64,000 nucleotides of DNA, taken from contig DATKYK010000020.1 of the NCBI GenBank assembly GCA_035528575.1, positions 1 to 64,000 on the forward strand, in the 5' to 3' direction. Source of the DNA: Dehalococcoidia bacterium. GTDB lineage: Bacteria; Chloroflexota; Dehalococcoidia; E44-bin15. The position numbers and the translations under genes were made by a program. Below are positions 37,112 to 45,414 of the stretch, piece after piece. The notes beneath the pieces were generated by a model. That model was not told where the DNA came from. It searched no databases and saw nothing but the letters and a program-made list of their open reading frames with translations. Position 1 is the stretch's first letter. Each line of letters opens with the position of its first letter.

Positions 37112-37729
37112 TTAGCCCTTCCGGTTATCCTCATTAATGGCCTGGAGGAATGCTTCAACTAACTGGGGATCCAATTGGTTTCCGGAGCAGCGTCTGATTT
37201 CCTCCATCGCCTCATACACTCTATCCAGGGCATTGTTCAGCGCTCCGTCCATATTCAGGGAATGGCTTACAGCCTGGGCAACGGCATAGAGAGCCTCCAC
37301 CCGCTTGCTATAGCGCTTGGCATCCTCCACCGCCCGCTTGCGCTCAACAGAATAGCGCACGGCACGGTACAGCACCTTGCTGTCGACGTCTCCTTTGACC
37401 AAATAGTCCTGTGCGCCGTGACGTATTGCTTCGACGGCAAGCGTTTCATCATCGAAACCGGTCAGCACCACAACCGGCACTGCTGGTACCTGAGCCTGCA
37501 CCTTTTCGAATGCGTCGAGCCCCTGGCCATCAGGCAGGCTAAGGTCCAACAAGACCACATCGACTCCTCCATTTTTAAGGTGCTCCAACCCTCTGGACAG
37601 CCGGTCGGCATACTCGACTCGAAACCAGGCTTCGCCCGCTTCGGTCAGCATCTCCTGTATCAGGCGGGCATCTCCTGGGTTGTCCTCGATAAGCAGGACC
37701 TCGATCTTCTCACTTTCCATTTCATTCAC
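37112..37729 (-). CDS. Receiver domain protein with C-terminal helical region
   Basis: 205 residues: receiver at about 8-125 (VVLLDLSLPDGQG, YLVKGDVDSK) closely related to the N-terminal receiver of the kinase at 27567-29060, then a coiled-coil-like segment (RYSKRVEALYAVAQAVSHSL) reminiscent of the start of a kinase or GAF linker but with no catalytic domain. Its start overlaps the stop of the Rcp1-like gene by 4 bp, and pilT follows 4 bp later. It may act as a truncated relay protein. Confidence 0.88.
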   Translation of the reverse strand: MNEMESEKIEVLLIEDNPGDARLIQEMLTEAGEAWFRVEYADRLSRGLEHLKNGGVDVVLLDLSLPDGQGLDAFEKVQAQVPAVPVVVLTGFDDETLAVEAIRHGAQDYLVKGDVDSKVLYRAVRYSVERKRAVEDAKRYSKRVEALYAVAQAVSHSLNMDGALNNALDRVYEAMEEIRRCSGNQLDPQLVEAFLQAINEDNRKG

Positions 37730-38172
37730 CGCGACGGTAGTCTAACGACGGTAAGCCAGAAATCCTCGAGAGACTTAAACATGTTCATAAAGTTCTCCAG
37801 GTCAATTGGCTTGGTTATATAGCTGTTGACGTGCAGGTTGTAGGTATTGAGGATGTCCTCCTCGGAATTTGAGATAGTCATTATCACCACCGGGATGCGC
37901 CTGAGGTCGGGATCCCCCTTTATCTCGGCCAGCACCTCCCGGCCATCCTTCTTGGGCAGATTCAAATCCAGCAGGATGAGGTCCGGAAGAAGCGCATCGG
38001 CATACCTGCCCTCCCGGTGCAAGAAGGCCATGGCCTCCTCGCCATCCCCCACTGTGTGCAGGTTGTTGGGCGCCTCGCTGTCCTTTAACGCCTCAATTGC
38101 AAGGCGTGCGTCACCGGGGTTGTCCTCCACCAGTAAAATCTCAAAGGTTCTGATAGCCTCTGCAGTTGTCAC
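37726..38172 (-). CDS. Rcp1-type single-domain response regulator (copy 2)
   Basis: 148 residues, near-duplicate of 31279-31725 (LILLDLNLPKKDG, SYITKPIDLENF). It is first in the operon with the second receiver and pilT. The ribosome site and GTG start are embedded in a leftover histidine kinase 3' end, showing that its kinase partner was deleted. Confidence 0.92.
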   Translation of the reverse strand: MTTAEAIRTFEILLVEDNPGDARLAIEALKDSEAPNNLHTVGDGEEAMAFLHREGRYADALLPDLILLDLNLPKKDGREVLAEIKGDPDLRRIPVVIMTISNSEEDILNTYNLHVNSYITKPIDLENFMNMFKSLEDFWLTVVRLPSR

Positions 38173-38192
38173 TGCTCTTCACCTCCCTTCGG
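38169..38192 (-). pseudogene. Vestige of a histidine kinase 3' end (last seven codons)
   Basis: Directly upstream of and overlapping the GTG of 37726-38172, the codons read PKGGEEQ-stop, the same ending as both long kinases at 29057 and 31722, with 18 identical bases (GGAGGTGAAGAGCAGTGA). Upstream the DNA turns AT-rich and non-coding. The kinase gene was lost but its end was retained, probably because it carries the ribosome site of the receiver. Confidence 0.7.
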
Positions 38193-38343
38193 GGCAGTTT
38201 TGCATAATCTATATTATACTATTTTATACACTATTATATTATTTATAACATATAATTAAGTATTTGTCAAGAATATTATCATGTTGTTACAGATAATTGC
38301 TAAACCGCCATACCTGCGGTATACTAAAGTCGGATGTAACGCC

Positions 38344-40473
38344 ATGGCAAAGAAGACCGATATCAGGGCGCTTATCGATAAGACGCAGGAGTATCTGGCC
38401 AGCGAGACCCTGGTGCTCATCGAGGATGCCTACGAGTTTATCTCCCGGGCATGCCAGGGGGATGTGGAACATGCCCTTAACACCGCGAGCACCATCGCTG
38501 AGCTTCAGCTAGATGAGCAATGTATCGCTGCGGCGTTACTTCATGAAGCGCCCCAGCGATGCGGGGTAACCCTGACCCAGATAGAGGATGAGTTTGGCCC
38601 CGATGTGGCAAAGCTCGTTGAAGGGCTGACGAAACTGGACAAGGTCTCATGGCCCGAGGAGCTCAAGCCCAAAAAGGGCACCATCGATATCGAAACCCAC
38701 GCCGAGAGCCTGCGAAAGATGCTGGTGGCGATGTCCGAGGACATCCGGGTGGTGTTTATCAGGCTTGCCTGTCGGCTGCACGAGATGCGCTTCCTGAAGC
38801 GGACGCCCCCCTCGAAGCGGCGTGCCATCGCCCAGGAGACCATGGAGATCTACGCCCCGGTAGCCCATCGCCTGGGCATCTGGCAGCTAAAGTGGCAGCT
38901 TGAGGACCTAGCCTTCCGCTATCTGGAGCCTGAGAAATACCGTAACATCGTTAGATTCGTCGCCTCCCAGCGGGGGGAGAGGGAGAGGTATATAGCTCAG
39001 GTAACCAGAATACTCAAGGAGGAGTTGAGGAAGGCAGGGATAGAGGCAGAGGTTACGGGGAGGCCGAAGCACATGTACGGCATAAATAGAAAGATGGAGA
39101 AGTATGCCTCCCAGGGCAAGGAGTTTAGCGATATCTACGACCTTTTGGGTTTCCGAGTCCTGGTGAGTGAGGTGGCCGATTGCTATAGCGCCCTGGGGGT
39201 GGTACACAGCCTCTGGCGCCCACTGCCCAAGGAGTTTAACGATTACATCGTACAGCCTAGAGGTAGGGTATATCGTGCGCTTCATACTACGGTAATGTGC
39301 CTGGGAACTACACCCCTCGAGATACAGATTCGTACCCATGAGATGCACCAGGTCGCCGAATATGGCATCGCCGCTCACTGGCGCTATAAGGAGGGGACGA
39401 AAGGGGACGCGGTGTTTGAGGAGAGGCTGGCAGTACTACGTCAGCTCCTTGATTGGTACAAGGATGTTGGTGGCACCGAGTTCATTGAGTCCATAAGTGC
39501 CGATGTCTTTGGCGACCGCGTTCTGGTATATACCCCCACGGGGGATATAGAGGACCTGCCCACGTCCTCCACCCCCCTCGATTTCGCCTATCGGGTCCAC
39601 ACCGACCTGGGTCATCGCTGCATTGGGGCAAAGGTTAATGGTAAAATGGTCCCCCTGACCTACCATCTCCAAAATGGCGATACCGTGGAGATCCTGTCTA
39701 CCAAGGGGGGTAAGGGGCCGAGCCGTGATTGGCTCAACCCCGCCCTGGGCTACCTCAAGACATCACACGCCAGGGAAAAGGTCAGGCAGTGGTTCAGGAA
39801 GCAGGAGCGCAGCGAGAACATCCAGCGGGGCAGGGAACTTCTGGAGAAGGAGCTGCGGCGGCTGGGAATATCCATATCCGAGGTGGAGCTTGCCGAGCTG
39901 TTCAAGCGTGCCAGCGTGGATGATTTCTTTGCCGCCATCGGCTATGGTGACATCAGCACACATCAAATTGCCACCAAGCTCGCCGTGCAGCAAGAGAAAC
40001 CGCTCCCCCAGGTTGCGCCGCCCAAGCAGGGAGCTCCCCCAGCAGTTCAGGTGATGGGAGTGGGGGACCTGTTGACCCGCATCGCCCCCTGCTGCAATCC
40101 GTTGCCCGGCGAGGAGATCATCGGCTATGTAAGCCGCTCAAAGGGGATAAGCGTCCACCGCAGGGACTGCCCTAATATAGCTCACATAGATGAGAAGGAG
40201 CGCTTAATTGGGGTGGAATGGGGTCCTCGGGAAGAGTTTCATTCCGTGCCGGTTCATATTGAGGCGTTGAATCGGGTGGGCCTACTTCGGGATATTTCCG
40301 CCCTCGTCGCCGAGGAGGGGGTGAACATAGCTGCGGCGAATGTAGCCGACCACGAAGACCACACCACCTTGATATTACTCACCCTTCAGACCAAAGGTAT
40401 CGAGCAGTTAAGCCGGCTCTTCTCCAAGCTGGAGGGTGTGCGCGGGGTGCTCAGCGTGACACGACACACATAG
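38344..40473 (+). CDS. relA: RelA/SpoT family (p)ppGpp synthetase
   Basis: 709 residues from the ATG at 38344 (the frame is open from 38281 but MAKKTDIRALIDK is the natural start). Domains in order: N-terminal HD-type domain, synthetase (YDLLGFRVLV, YRALHTTVM, LEIQIRTHEMHQVAEYGIAAHW), TGS (VFGDRVLVYTPTGD), a Cys-containing zinc-finger region (IAPCCNPLPG) and C-terminal ACT. In the HD domain the expected LLHDVVEDT reads LLHEAPQRC, so the metal-binding HD and ED residues are changed and hydrolase activity is probably lost. The synthetase residues look intact. Expected role: stringent-response alarmone synthesis. Confidence 0.93.
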   Translation: MAKKTDIRALIDKTQEYLASETLVLIEDAYEFISRACQGDVEHALNTASTIAELQLDEQCIAAALLHEAPQRCGVTLTQIEDEFGPDVAKLVEGLTKLDKVSWPEELKPKKGTIDIETHAESLRKMLVAMSEDIRVVFIRLACRLHEMRFLKRTPPSKRRAIAQETMEIYAPVAHRLGIWQLKWQLEDLAFRYLEPEKYRNIVRFVASQRGERERYIAQVTRILKEELRKAGIEAEVTGRPKHMYGINRKMEKYASQGKEFSDIYDLLGFRVLVSEVADCYSALGVVHSLWRPLPKEFNDYIVQPRGRVYRALHTTVMCLGTTPLEIQIRTHEMHQVAEYGIAAHWRYKEGTKGDAVFEERLAVLRQLLDWYKDVGGTEFIESISADVFGDRVLVYTPTGDIEDLPTSSTPLDFAYRVHTDLGHRCIGAKVNGKMVPLTYHLQNGDTVEILSTKGGKGPSRDWLNPALGYLKTSHAREKVRQWFRKQERSENIQRGRELLEKELRRLGISISEVELAELFKRASVDDFFAAIGYGDISTHQIATKLAVQQEKPLPQVAPPKQGAPPAVQVMGVGDLLTRIAPCCNPLPGEEIIGYVSRSKGISVHRRDCPNIAHIDEKERLIGVEWGPREEFHSVPVHIEALNRVGLLRDISALVAEEGVNIAAANVADHEDHTTLILLTLQTKGIEQLSRLFSKLEGVRGVLSVTRHT

Positions 40474-40485
40474 GAGGTATGAAGC

Positions 40486-40773
40486 TTGACCAATAAAAAA
40501 TCAGCAGAGAAGTCAGCAAAAGTGGCTGAAAGAAATGCACAGCGCAATAGACCCGTTCGCAGCTCGGTGAAGACCGCCGTCACCAAGGCAAGGAAGCTGA
40601 TCCTACAAAACGATCTCGATGCCGCTCAGGTAGCAGTAAAGGATGCAGCACAGGCTCTGGACAAGGCAGCCCAAAAGGGGGTGCTCCACCCCAATAATGC
40701 CGCCCGTCGCAAGTCCCGCCTCATGAAGCAGCTTAACCAGGCGCTCGCCGCCGGCACCAGGCAGGAAGATTGA
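40486..40773 (+). CDS. rpsT: 30S ribosomal protein S20
   Basis: 95 residues, beginning at TTG 40486 with TAGGAGGT seven bases upstream. The basic helical sequence with NPVRSSVKT-like and VLHPNNAARRKSRLMKQLN segments is characteristic of S20, which binds 16S rRNA. It follows relA by 12 bp and is probably co-transcribed. Confidence 0.96.
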   Translation: MTNKKSAEKSAKVAERNAQRNRPVRSSVKTAVTKARKLILQNDLDAAQVAVKDAAQALDKAAQKGVLHPNNAARRKSRLMKQLNQALAAGTRQED

Positions 40774-40865
40774 GCCAGGCCACTGGCGACTGAAGAAACG
40801 CATCCCCTGAGAGCGATACCCTCTATCCTGAGGGAATCCCCCTATATAGCTGATTTCCTCCACCT

Positions 40866-41030
40866 TGTCATGCTGAACTTGTTTCAGCATCCCTTGTTTC
40901 ATGACAAAACATCGCTGATTATGAAACAGGAACCCGGTGACCGATCGGCCTGGATTCCCGCCTGCGCGGGAATGACAAGGGTGTAGGGTTCATCCGGACA
41001 GATAATGGTATTTTCGTGGCAATGACTGTG
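40866..41030. repeat. Dispersed intergenic repeats between rpsT and lexA
   Basis: TGTCATGCTGAACTTGTTTC at 40868 matches the outer ends of repeats A and C. From 40920 on, the GAACCCGGTGACCGATCGGC and ATTCCCGCCTGCGCGGGAAT segments match 35773-35850 and 49200-49275. Confidence 0.75.
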
Positions 41031-41083
41031 AAAAGTCGGGTTGCTGTGATGCATCACTGAATGTGCTGGACAAGTAAGATGGG

Positions 41084-41112
41084 TTGACAAAAACCCCTAT
41101 CCGTGTTAATCT
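41084..41112 (+). promoter_or_regulatory. lexA promoter
   Basis: TTGACA at 41084-41089 and TAATCT at 41107-41112, separated by 17 bp, form a good sigma-70 promoter ending four bases before the LexA operator. Confidence 0.7.
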
Positions 41113-41116
41113 CTTA

Positions 41117-41128
41117 GAACATGTGTTC
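41117..41128. promoter_or_regulatory. LexA operator (SOS box)
   Basis: GAACATGTGTTC is a perfect palindrome of the Gram-positive type GAAC-N4-GTTC. It sits between the -10 box and the ribosome site of lexA, so LexA should repress its own gene. Confidence 0.85.
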
Positions 41129-41140
41129 GAGGAGAGAGGA

Positions 41141-41761
41141 ATGAAACAGCTTTCTGACAAGCAGTCTCGCATCCTAAATTTCCTCCACCGCTTTCTACAT
41201 GAGCAGGGTTACCCGCCCACCATCAGGGATATCCAGAGCGGGTGCCAGATAAGCTCCACATCGGTGGTGGAATACAACCTGAGGATTCTGGAGCGGGAGG
41301 GGCATATCCGAAGGGCCCGGGAGATTTCCCGCGGCATTGAGCTGGGGGTGCGGCGAGTCGTGCGCGTACCTATCGTCGGGCACATCGCCGCCGGCGAACC
41401 GATACCCGTGCCCACCTCCGATAGCTGGAACACGGAGGAGTTGGAGTCCCTGGAGCTCACCGAGGAGCTCACCAGGGGCAAAGAGGGGGTCTATGCCCTC
41501 AGGGTGAAGGGAACATCGATGATCGATGCCCTGATCGGAGAGGGAGACCTGGTGCTGATGCAGCAGGCGGCCACCGCAGAGAACGGGGAGATGGTCGCCG
41601 CCTGGCTGAAACGAGATGGGGAGGCTACCCTTAAGCGATTTTACCTGGAATCAGGGCGAGTCCGCCTGCAGCCGGCCAATGAGGATATGCCACCCATCTA
41701 TGTCGACCCGAAGGACGTGTTAATACAGGGAAAGGTCATCGGTGTCCTCAGAAAAGTGTAG
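41141..41761 (+). CDS. lexA: SOS repressor LexA
   Basis: 206 residues from the ATG at 41141, preceded by GAGAGAGGA; the frame from 41084 runs through its own promoter and is not used. Winged helix-turn-helix at residues 1-65 (YPPTIRDIQ, SSTSVVEYNLRIL), the self-cleavage Ala-Gly in GHIAAGEPIP, catalytic Ser in GTSMIDALI and Lys in MVAAWLKRDGEATLK. It represses DNA-damage genes until RecA-stimulated self-cleavage. Confidence 0.97.
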   Translation: MKQLSDKQSRILNFLHRFLHEQGYPPTIRDIQSGCQISSTSVVEYNLRILEREGHIRRAREISRGIELGVRRVVRVPIVGHIAAGEPIPVPTSDSWNTEELESLELTEELTRGKEGVYALRVKGTSMIDALIGEGDLVLMQQAATAENGEMVAAWLKRDGEATLKRFYLESGRVRLQPANEDMPPIYVDPKDVLIQGKVIGVLRKV

Positions 41762-41769
41762 TGAATGCA

Positions 41770-42825
41770 CTAACGCTGGGGCTCGATGATGACCTTCATG
41801 GACTCCTGGGCGGCAGTCACGAGCTGAAAGCCCAGTACCGTCTCCGCCAGGCTCAGGCGGTGGGTTATCATCTCGCCAAAGCGCACCCTGCGACTGCGGA
41901 TCAGTTCCAGCGCCGTTGCATAATCGGCGGGGCTGCCGGCATAGGATGTGGTAAGCGTTATATCGTTCTTGTAGAAGAGCTTCGTCACCGGTACGGGTAG
42001 GGTTACAGAGGGCTCTGTCGCCGCGAAAAAGAGAACTGTGCCCCCGCGCTCCACTGAATTTAGCGCCTGAGCCAGGGCAGATGGCGCTCCGGTGCATACC
42101 ACCACCAGGTCAGCAAGGCGACCGTCGTTTAGCTGGCGAAGGCGAGCCGGTACATCCTCCTCCGCATGGATGGTTGCATCGGCCCCAAACCGCTTCGCCG
42201 CCTCCAGTCGATATGGCGTTATGTCGGTGGCTACAACACGAGATGCCCCCAGCTTAACCGCCAGTTGAACATGAATCAGCCCGGCAATGCCGCTCCCGAT
42301 GACGAGCACGCTCTGTCCCGGCTGGAGGCGCGCTATCCTTTGCCCGCGCAGCACGCAGGCCAGCGGCTCGGTAAAGCACGCCTCCTCGAAGGATACCTCA
42401 TCGGGCAAGCGAAATACCCCGCGGTCCACATTGATTGCGGGCAGCCGCAGGAACTCGGCGAAGCCACCTGGGTCGAAATGCGTACGTCGCAACGTTTCGC
42501 AGACGGTGTGATGGCCGCTCAGGCAATAACGACAGGTATTGCAGGGGACATGATGGGCTGCAGTTACCCGCTCTCCTTTTTCAAACTCCCCCACACCCTT
42601 TCTCGAGCTCTCTACCCCCACCCCCTCCCCCACATCGACAACAACGCCAGCGATCTCATGGCCCAGAACCAGGGGAGCCCTGGGGACACGATCCCATTCC
42701 ATCACATCGCTGCCACAGATGCCGCAAGCTTCCACTCGCACCAGAAGCTCGCCGGGGCCAATCTGTGGTACGGGCATCTCCTCCACCCGCACATCATGGT
42801 TATTGTAATAAATTGCGACACGCAT
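41770..42825 (-). CDS. Zinc-dependent medium-chain alcohol/polyol dehydrogenase
   Basis: 351 residues. Catalytic-zinc residues in ACGICGSD and LGHEIAG, the structural-zinc cysteines in HHVPCNTCRYCLSGHHTVC, and the NAD-binding GSGIAGLIHVQLA. Closest by eye to sorbitol/threonine dehydrogenase-like members; the substrate is not predictable. The region after GVVVDVGEGVGV contains a short insertion (ESSRKGVGEFEKGE). The gene ends 8 bp after lexA on the opposite strand. Confidence 0.92.
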   Translation of the reverse strand: MRVAIYYNNHDVRVEEMPVPQIGPGELLVRVEACGICGSDVMEWDRVPRAPLVLGHEIAGVVVDVGEGVGVESSRKGVGEFEKGERVTAAHHVPCNTCRYCLSGHHTVCETLRRTHFDPGGFAEFLRLPAINVDRGVFRLPDEVSFEEACFTEPLACVLRGQRIARLQPGQSVLVIGSGIAGLIHVQLAVKLGASRVVATDITPYRLEAAKRFGADATIHAEEDVPARLRQLNDGRLADLVVVCTGAPSALAQALNSVERGGTVLFFAATEPSVTLPVPVTKLFYKNDITLTTSYAGSPADYATALELIRSRRVRFGEMITHRLSLAETVLGFQLVTAAQESMKVIIEPQR

Positions 42826-42939
42826 GGTTATTTCTCCATTCCACCTAGCATTTTCGCCGTTTACGAAATGCCGGCGTCATTTAGTCAAACATCATAAATA
42901 AGCTTTAATAAAGAGAATGCTGAAATAATCTCAATCAAC

Positions 42940-43020
42940 CCCCTAATCCCCCAATCTTGGGGGATTTTTTAAAGCTGGGGGACACCCCCAGACCCCCGGC
43001 AGGAAGTATCCTGCACCTCT
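42940..43020. repeat. Palindromic intergenic repeat
   Basis: CCCCCAATCTTGGGGG followed by ATTTTTT resembles a + strand terminator, but no + strand gene ends here. The adjoining GGGGGACACCCCCAGACCCC resembles modules of repeats A and B, so it is best treated as another repeat family member. Confidence 0.55.
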
Positions 43021-43075
43021 TTTTCAGCGGCCTCATAATATATCACCATCGTTTCCTCTAAGACAATGAATTATG

Positions 43076-43669
43076 TCAATTTGTATTTCTCCTGGGTATG
43101 AGAAAGCCCGTATTTCTCTTATACTCCATATACTGCTCTCCATAGCGAATAACGAGATCTTTTTCCTCCGCCCGGCACAGCACATAGAAGATTGGTAACC
43201 AGATGAACGAGAATAGCACCAGGAATGGGGAGTTCAATACGAATGCAATTACCCACCAGTACGTAACCTCGCCGGTCGCCTGAGGGTGCCGAACCTTCCG
43301 ATAAATACCTCCGTAGAGCGTGTGCTCTTTTCTCGGCTCCATCGTTTCCTTACCGGCATCCTTTGTTCCGCGCCACCACAGATAACCGCCGGGAATGGCA
43401 ATTGCAATCGCTATGATTACTGAAATCCACCAATCCCATGGAAAGGTCTCGAGGAGTTGGAGTGGCAGGGGATAAAAGAAATATACTATATAGTTGGCAG
43501 CAGCGATTATCTCAAAGGCCGAAGCTATTATCCTGTACTGCGTACATTTAGCGTAAGCAACCTCACCGATCTTCTTTTCTAATGCAGCAGGGCTTACACT
43601 CTTCACATAGAAATACAAGAAAAGTAAAGCCGCAAGGAGTAATGAGACAAAATTAATCCAAGCTATCAC
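43076..43669 (-). CDS. Isoprenylcysteine carboxyl methyltransferase-like membrane protein
   Basis: 197 residues with about five hydrophobic segments. The C-terminal catalytic part shows YGGIYRKVRHPQATGEV, then a helix and AEEKDLVIRYGEQYMEYKR, the same motif order as 10292-10828 but a distinct paralogue. Expected to be an inner-membrane SAM-dependent methyltransferase; substrate unknown. Confidence 0.82.
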   Translation of the reverse strand: MIAWINFVSLLLAALLFLYFYVKSVSPAALEKKIGEVAYAKCTQYRIIASAFEIIAAANYIVYFFYPLPLQLLETFPWDWWISVIIAIAIAIPGGYLWWRGTKDAGKETMEPRKEHTLYGGIYRKVRHPQATGEVTYWWVIAFVLNSPFLVLFSFIWLPIFYVLCRAEEKDLVIRYGEQYMEYKRNTGFLIPRRNTN

Positions 43670-43680
43670 GTTTATCCACG

Positions 43681-43818
43681 TTAAACAGACTTGCTGCGGC
43701 GATTTCGGATAACAGCCATGTAGGCAAAGTCAGGGTTCGCCCGATCCAGCTGTTGCTCTCGTTTGCCAACCTTCAAGCTGTACTTATGGTACCCCTGCGG
43801 CAGTAGGATGGAATCGAT
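43681..43818 (-). pseudogene. Possible gene remnant, unidentified
   Basis: A 45-codon open stretch ending at 43681 reads QGYHKYSLKVGKREQQLDRA and NPDFAYMAVIRNRR, protein-like in composition, but has no start codon. A partial DNA match occurs at about 47070-47110 (GATCCAGCTG..CTCTTGTTTT), at the HNH fragment. Likely part of a decayed gene family; not recognised. Confidence 0.3.
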
Positions 43819-43890
43819 TTATTGCGCCCTAACGTACTCGTTCCTTTTGCATTTCCCTCTGCTATCTCGAACGCTGCCGGCTCGCTAAAC

Positions 43891-45324
43891 CTATGCCGAT
43901 ACCGGTGGCCGGCGTCCGGCCCAGGGACGCGCCTCCTCTAGCTGCGCGGCAAGGCGGAACAGGGTCGCCTCATCCCCGAAGCGCCCGATGAAGTGAGTGC
44001 CCACCGGTAGCCCCTCGGCATTCCAGTACAGGGGCACCGACATAGCAGGCTGCCCGGTGAAGTTGCAGAGCGGCGTGAATGGACAGAACACCACAGCACG
44101 GTCGAAACCCTTCATTGGATTATCCGGCGGAGAGTCGAAGGTGCCCAGTGGCACCGGCGGCTCGGCCAGCGTCGGGGTGAGCCAAACATCATAGTCGACC
44201 AAGAAATGACCGATGTCACGGGTCACTCTCTGGAGCAACGTCACGGCGATGAGATAGGCCGGTGCGCTAGTCTGGCGACCCCTCTCGCACAGGGCCCAGG
44301 TGAGAGGTTCGAACTGATCCGGGGTGGCGGTACGGCCGGTCAGAAAGGCGTAGCCATCCACGGCCATGGCGGCACCTGCCTCCCACACGGTGATGAACGG
44401 CTGAATCACCATCTCACCGACTATAGCCGGGGACGCCTCCACCACCTCGTGACCGAGATCAGCACACAGCGCCGCTGCCTCGCGCACCGCGCTGACGCAG
44501 TCGGCATGCACCGCTCCACCGGTGAAGGCCTCGGTGTTAAAGGCGATGCGCAGCCGCCCGTGGTCGGCGCCCACCTCCTTAAGGAACGGGCGCGCCGGCG
44601 GCGGGGCCCAGTACGGGTCGCCGATATCGGGGCCAGAGGTGGCATCAAGCAGGGCAGCACTGTCCCGCACCGAGCGGGTGAGGGCGTGATCGATGGTAAG
44701 CCCACCGAGGATATCGCCGTAATCGGGGCCGGAGGGGTTGCGCGCCCGGGTTGGCTTCAGCCCGAAGAGTCCGCAGCACGAAGCCGGAATACGTATCGAT
44801 CCGCCGCCGTCGTTGCCATGCGCCGCGGGAACCAATCCGGCGGCCACCGCGGCGGCAGAGCCCCCGCTGGAGCCGCCCGTGGTGTAGTCGGTATTCCAGG
44901 GATTGCGGCTGGGTCCGAAGAGACGCGGCTCGGTGGTCGGGACGAGGCCAAACTCCGGCAGGTTGGTCTTCCCCAAAATAATGAGTCCGGCGCGCTTCAG
45001 CCGTGCCACAAATTCACTGTCGTGATCGGGCACGTAGTCGCGCAGGAAGGTTGACCCCGACGTCATCGGCACCCCGGCGTAAGGAGCAAATATGTCCTTG
45101 AGCAGGTAGGGCACGCCGGCAAAGGGTGCATCGGGTAGCTCGCCGCTGGCAGCGGCGCGCGCCTCCTCAAACATCGGCGTCACCACCGCATTGAGGGTTG
45201 GGTTCAAGCGCTCGATCCGCTCTATAGCAGCGTCCACCAGCTCGATGGGCTTGACCTCCCTTCGCCGCACCAGCTCGGCCTGGGCGGTGGCATCGAGTTC
45301 GACAAATGTATCTAATTTCGCCAT
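43891..45324 (-). CDS. Amidase (amidase signature family)
   Basis: 477 residues from the ATG at 45324, preceded by AAAGGGGG; the frame is open to 45369 without a ribosome site. The Ser-cisSer-Lys catalytic core is visible: PYLLKDIFA (Lys) and [17 protein letters not shown] (both serines), followed by [15 protein letters not shown]. Similar enzymes hydrolyse aliphatic or aryl amides or 6-aminohexanoate dimers. It is not GatA: no gatB/gatC are nearby and the family resemblance is to catabolic amidases. Confidence 0.92.
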   Translation of the reverse strand: MAKLDTFVELDATAQAELVRRREVKPIELVDAAIERIERLNPTLNAVVTPMFEEARAAASGELPDAPFAGVPYLLKDIFAPYAGVPMTSGSTFLRDYVPDHDSEFVARLKRAGLIILGKTNLPEFGLVPTTEPRLFGPSRNPWNTDYTTGGSSGGSAAAVAAGLVPAAHGNDGGGSIRIPASCCGLFGLKPTRARNPSGPDYGDILGGLTIDHALTRSVRDSAALLDATSGPDIGDPYWAPPPARPFLKEVGADHGRLRIAFNTEAFTGGAVHADCVSAVREAAALCADLGHEVVEASPAIVGEMVIQPFITVWEAGAAMAVDGYAFLTGRTATPDQFEPLTWALCERGRQTSAPAYLIAVTLLQRVTRDIGHFLVDYDVWLTPTLAEPPVPLGTFDSPPDNPMKGFDRAVVFCPFTPLCNFTGQPAMSVPLYWNAEGLPVGTHFIGRFGDEATLFRLAAQLEEARPWAGRRPPVSA

Positions 45325-45414
45325 GGTTATCCCCCTTTCTTTACAGGCTAATACGCTGATTTCATGCAACTACACCTCACCGACGGCAAATCTGAACCCT
45401 GTTTTTCAGCCCGA

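Noticed and set aside
42949-42973. Rho-independent terminator on the + strand
   Set aside because: Hairpin and T run are good, but no + strand gene ends nearby (ADH and the methyltransferase are on the minus strand); treated as part of a repeat.
44206-45054. 282-codon + strand frame opposite the amidase
   Set aside because: Antisense shadow of a GC-rich gene with clear catalytic motifs on the minus strand.
43891-45324. GatA subunit of aspartyl/glutamyl-tRNA amidotransferase
   Set aside because: Amidase signature is shared, but no gatB or gatC is nearby and the sequence resembles catabolic amidases.
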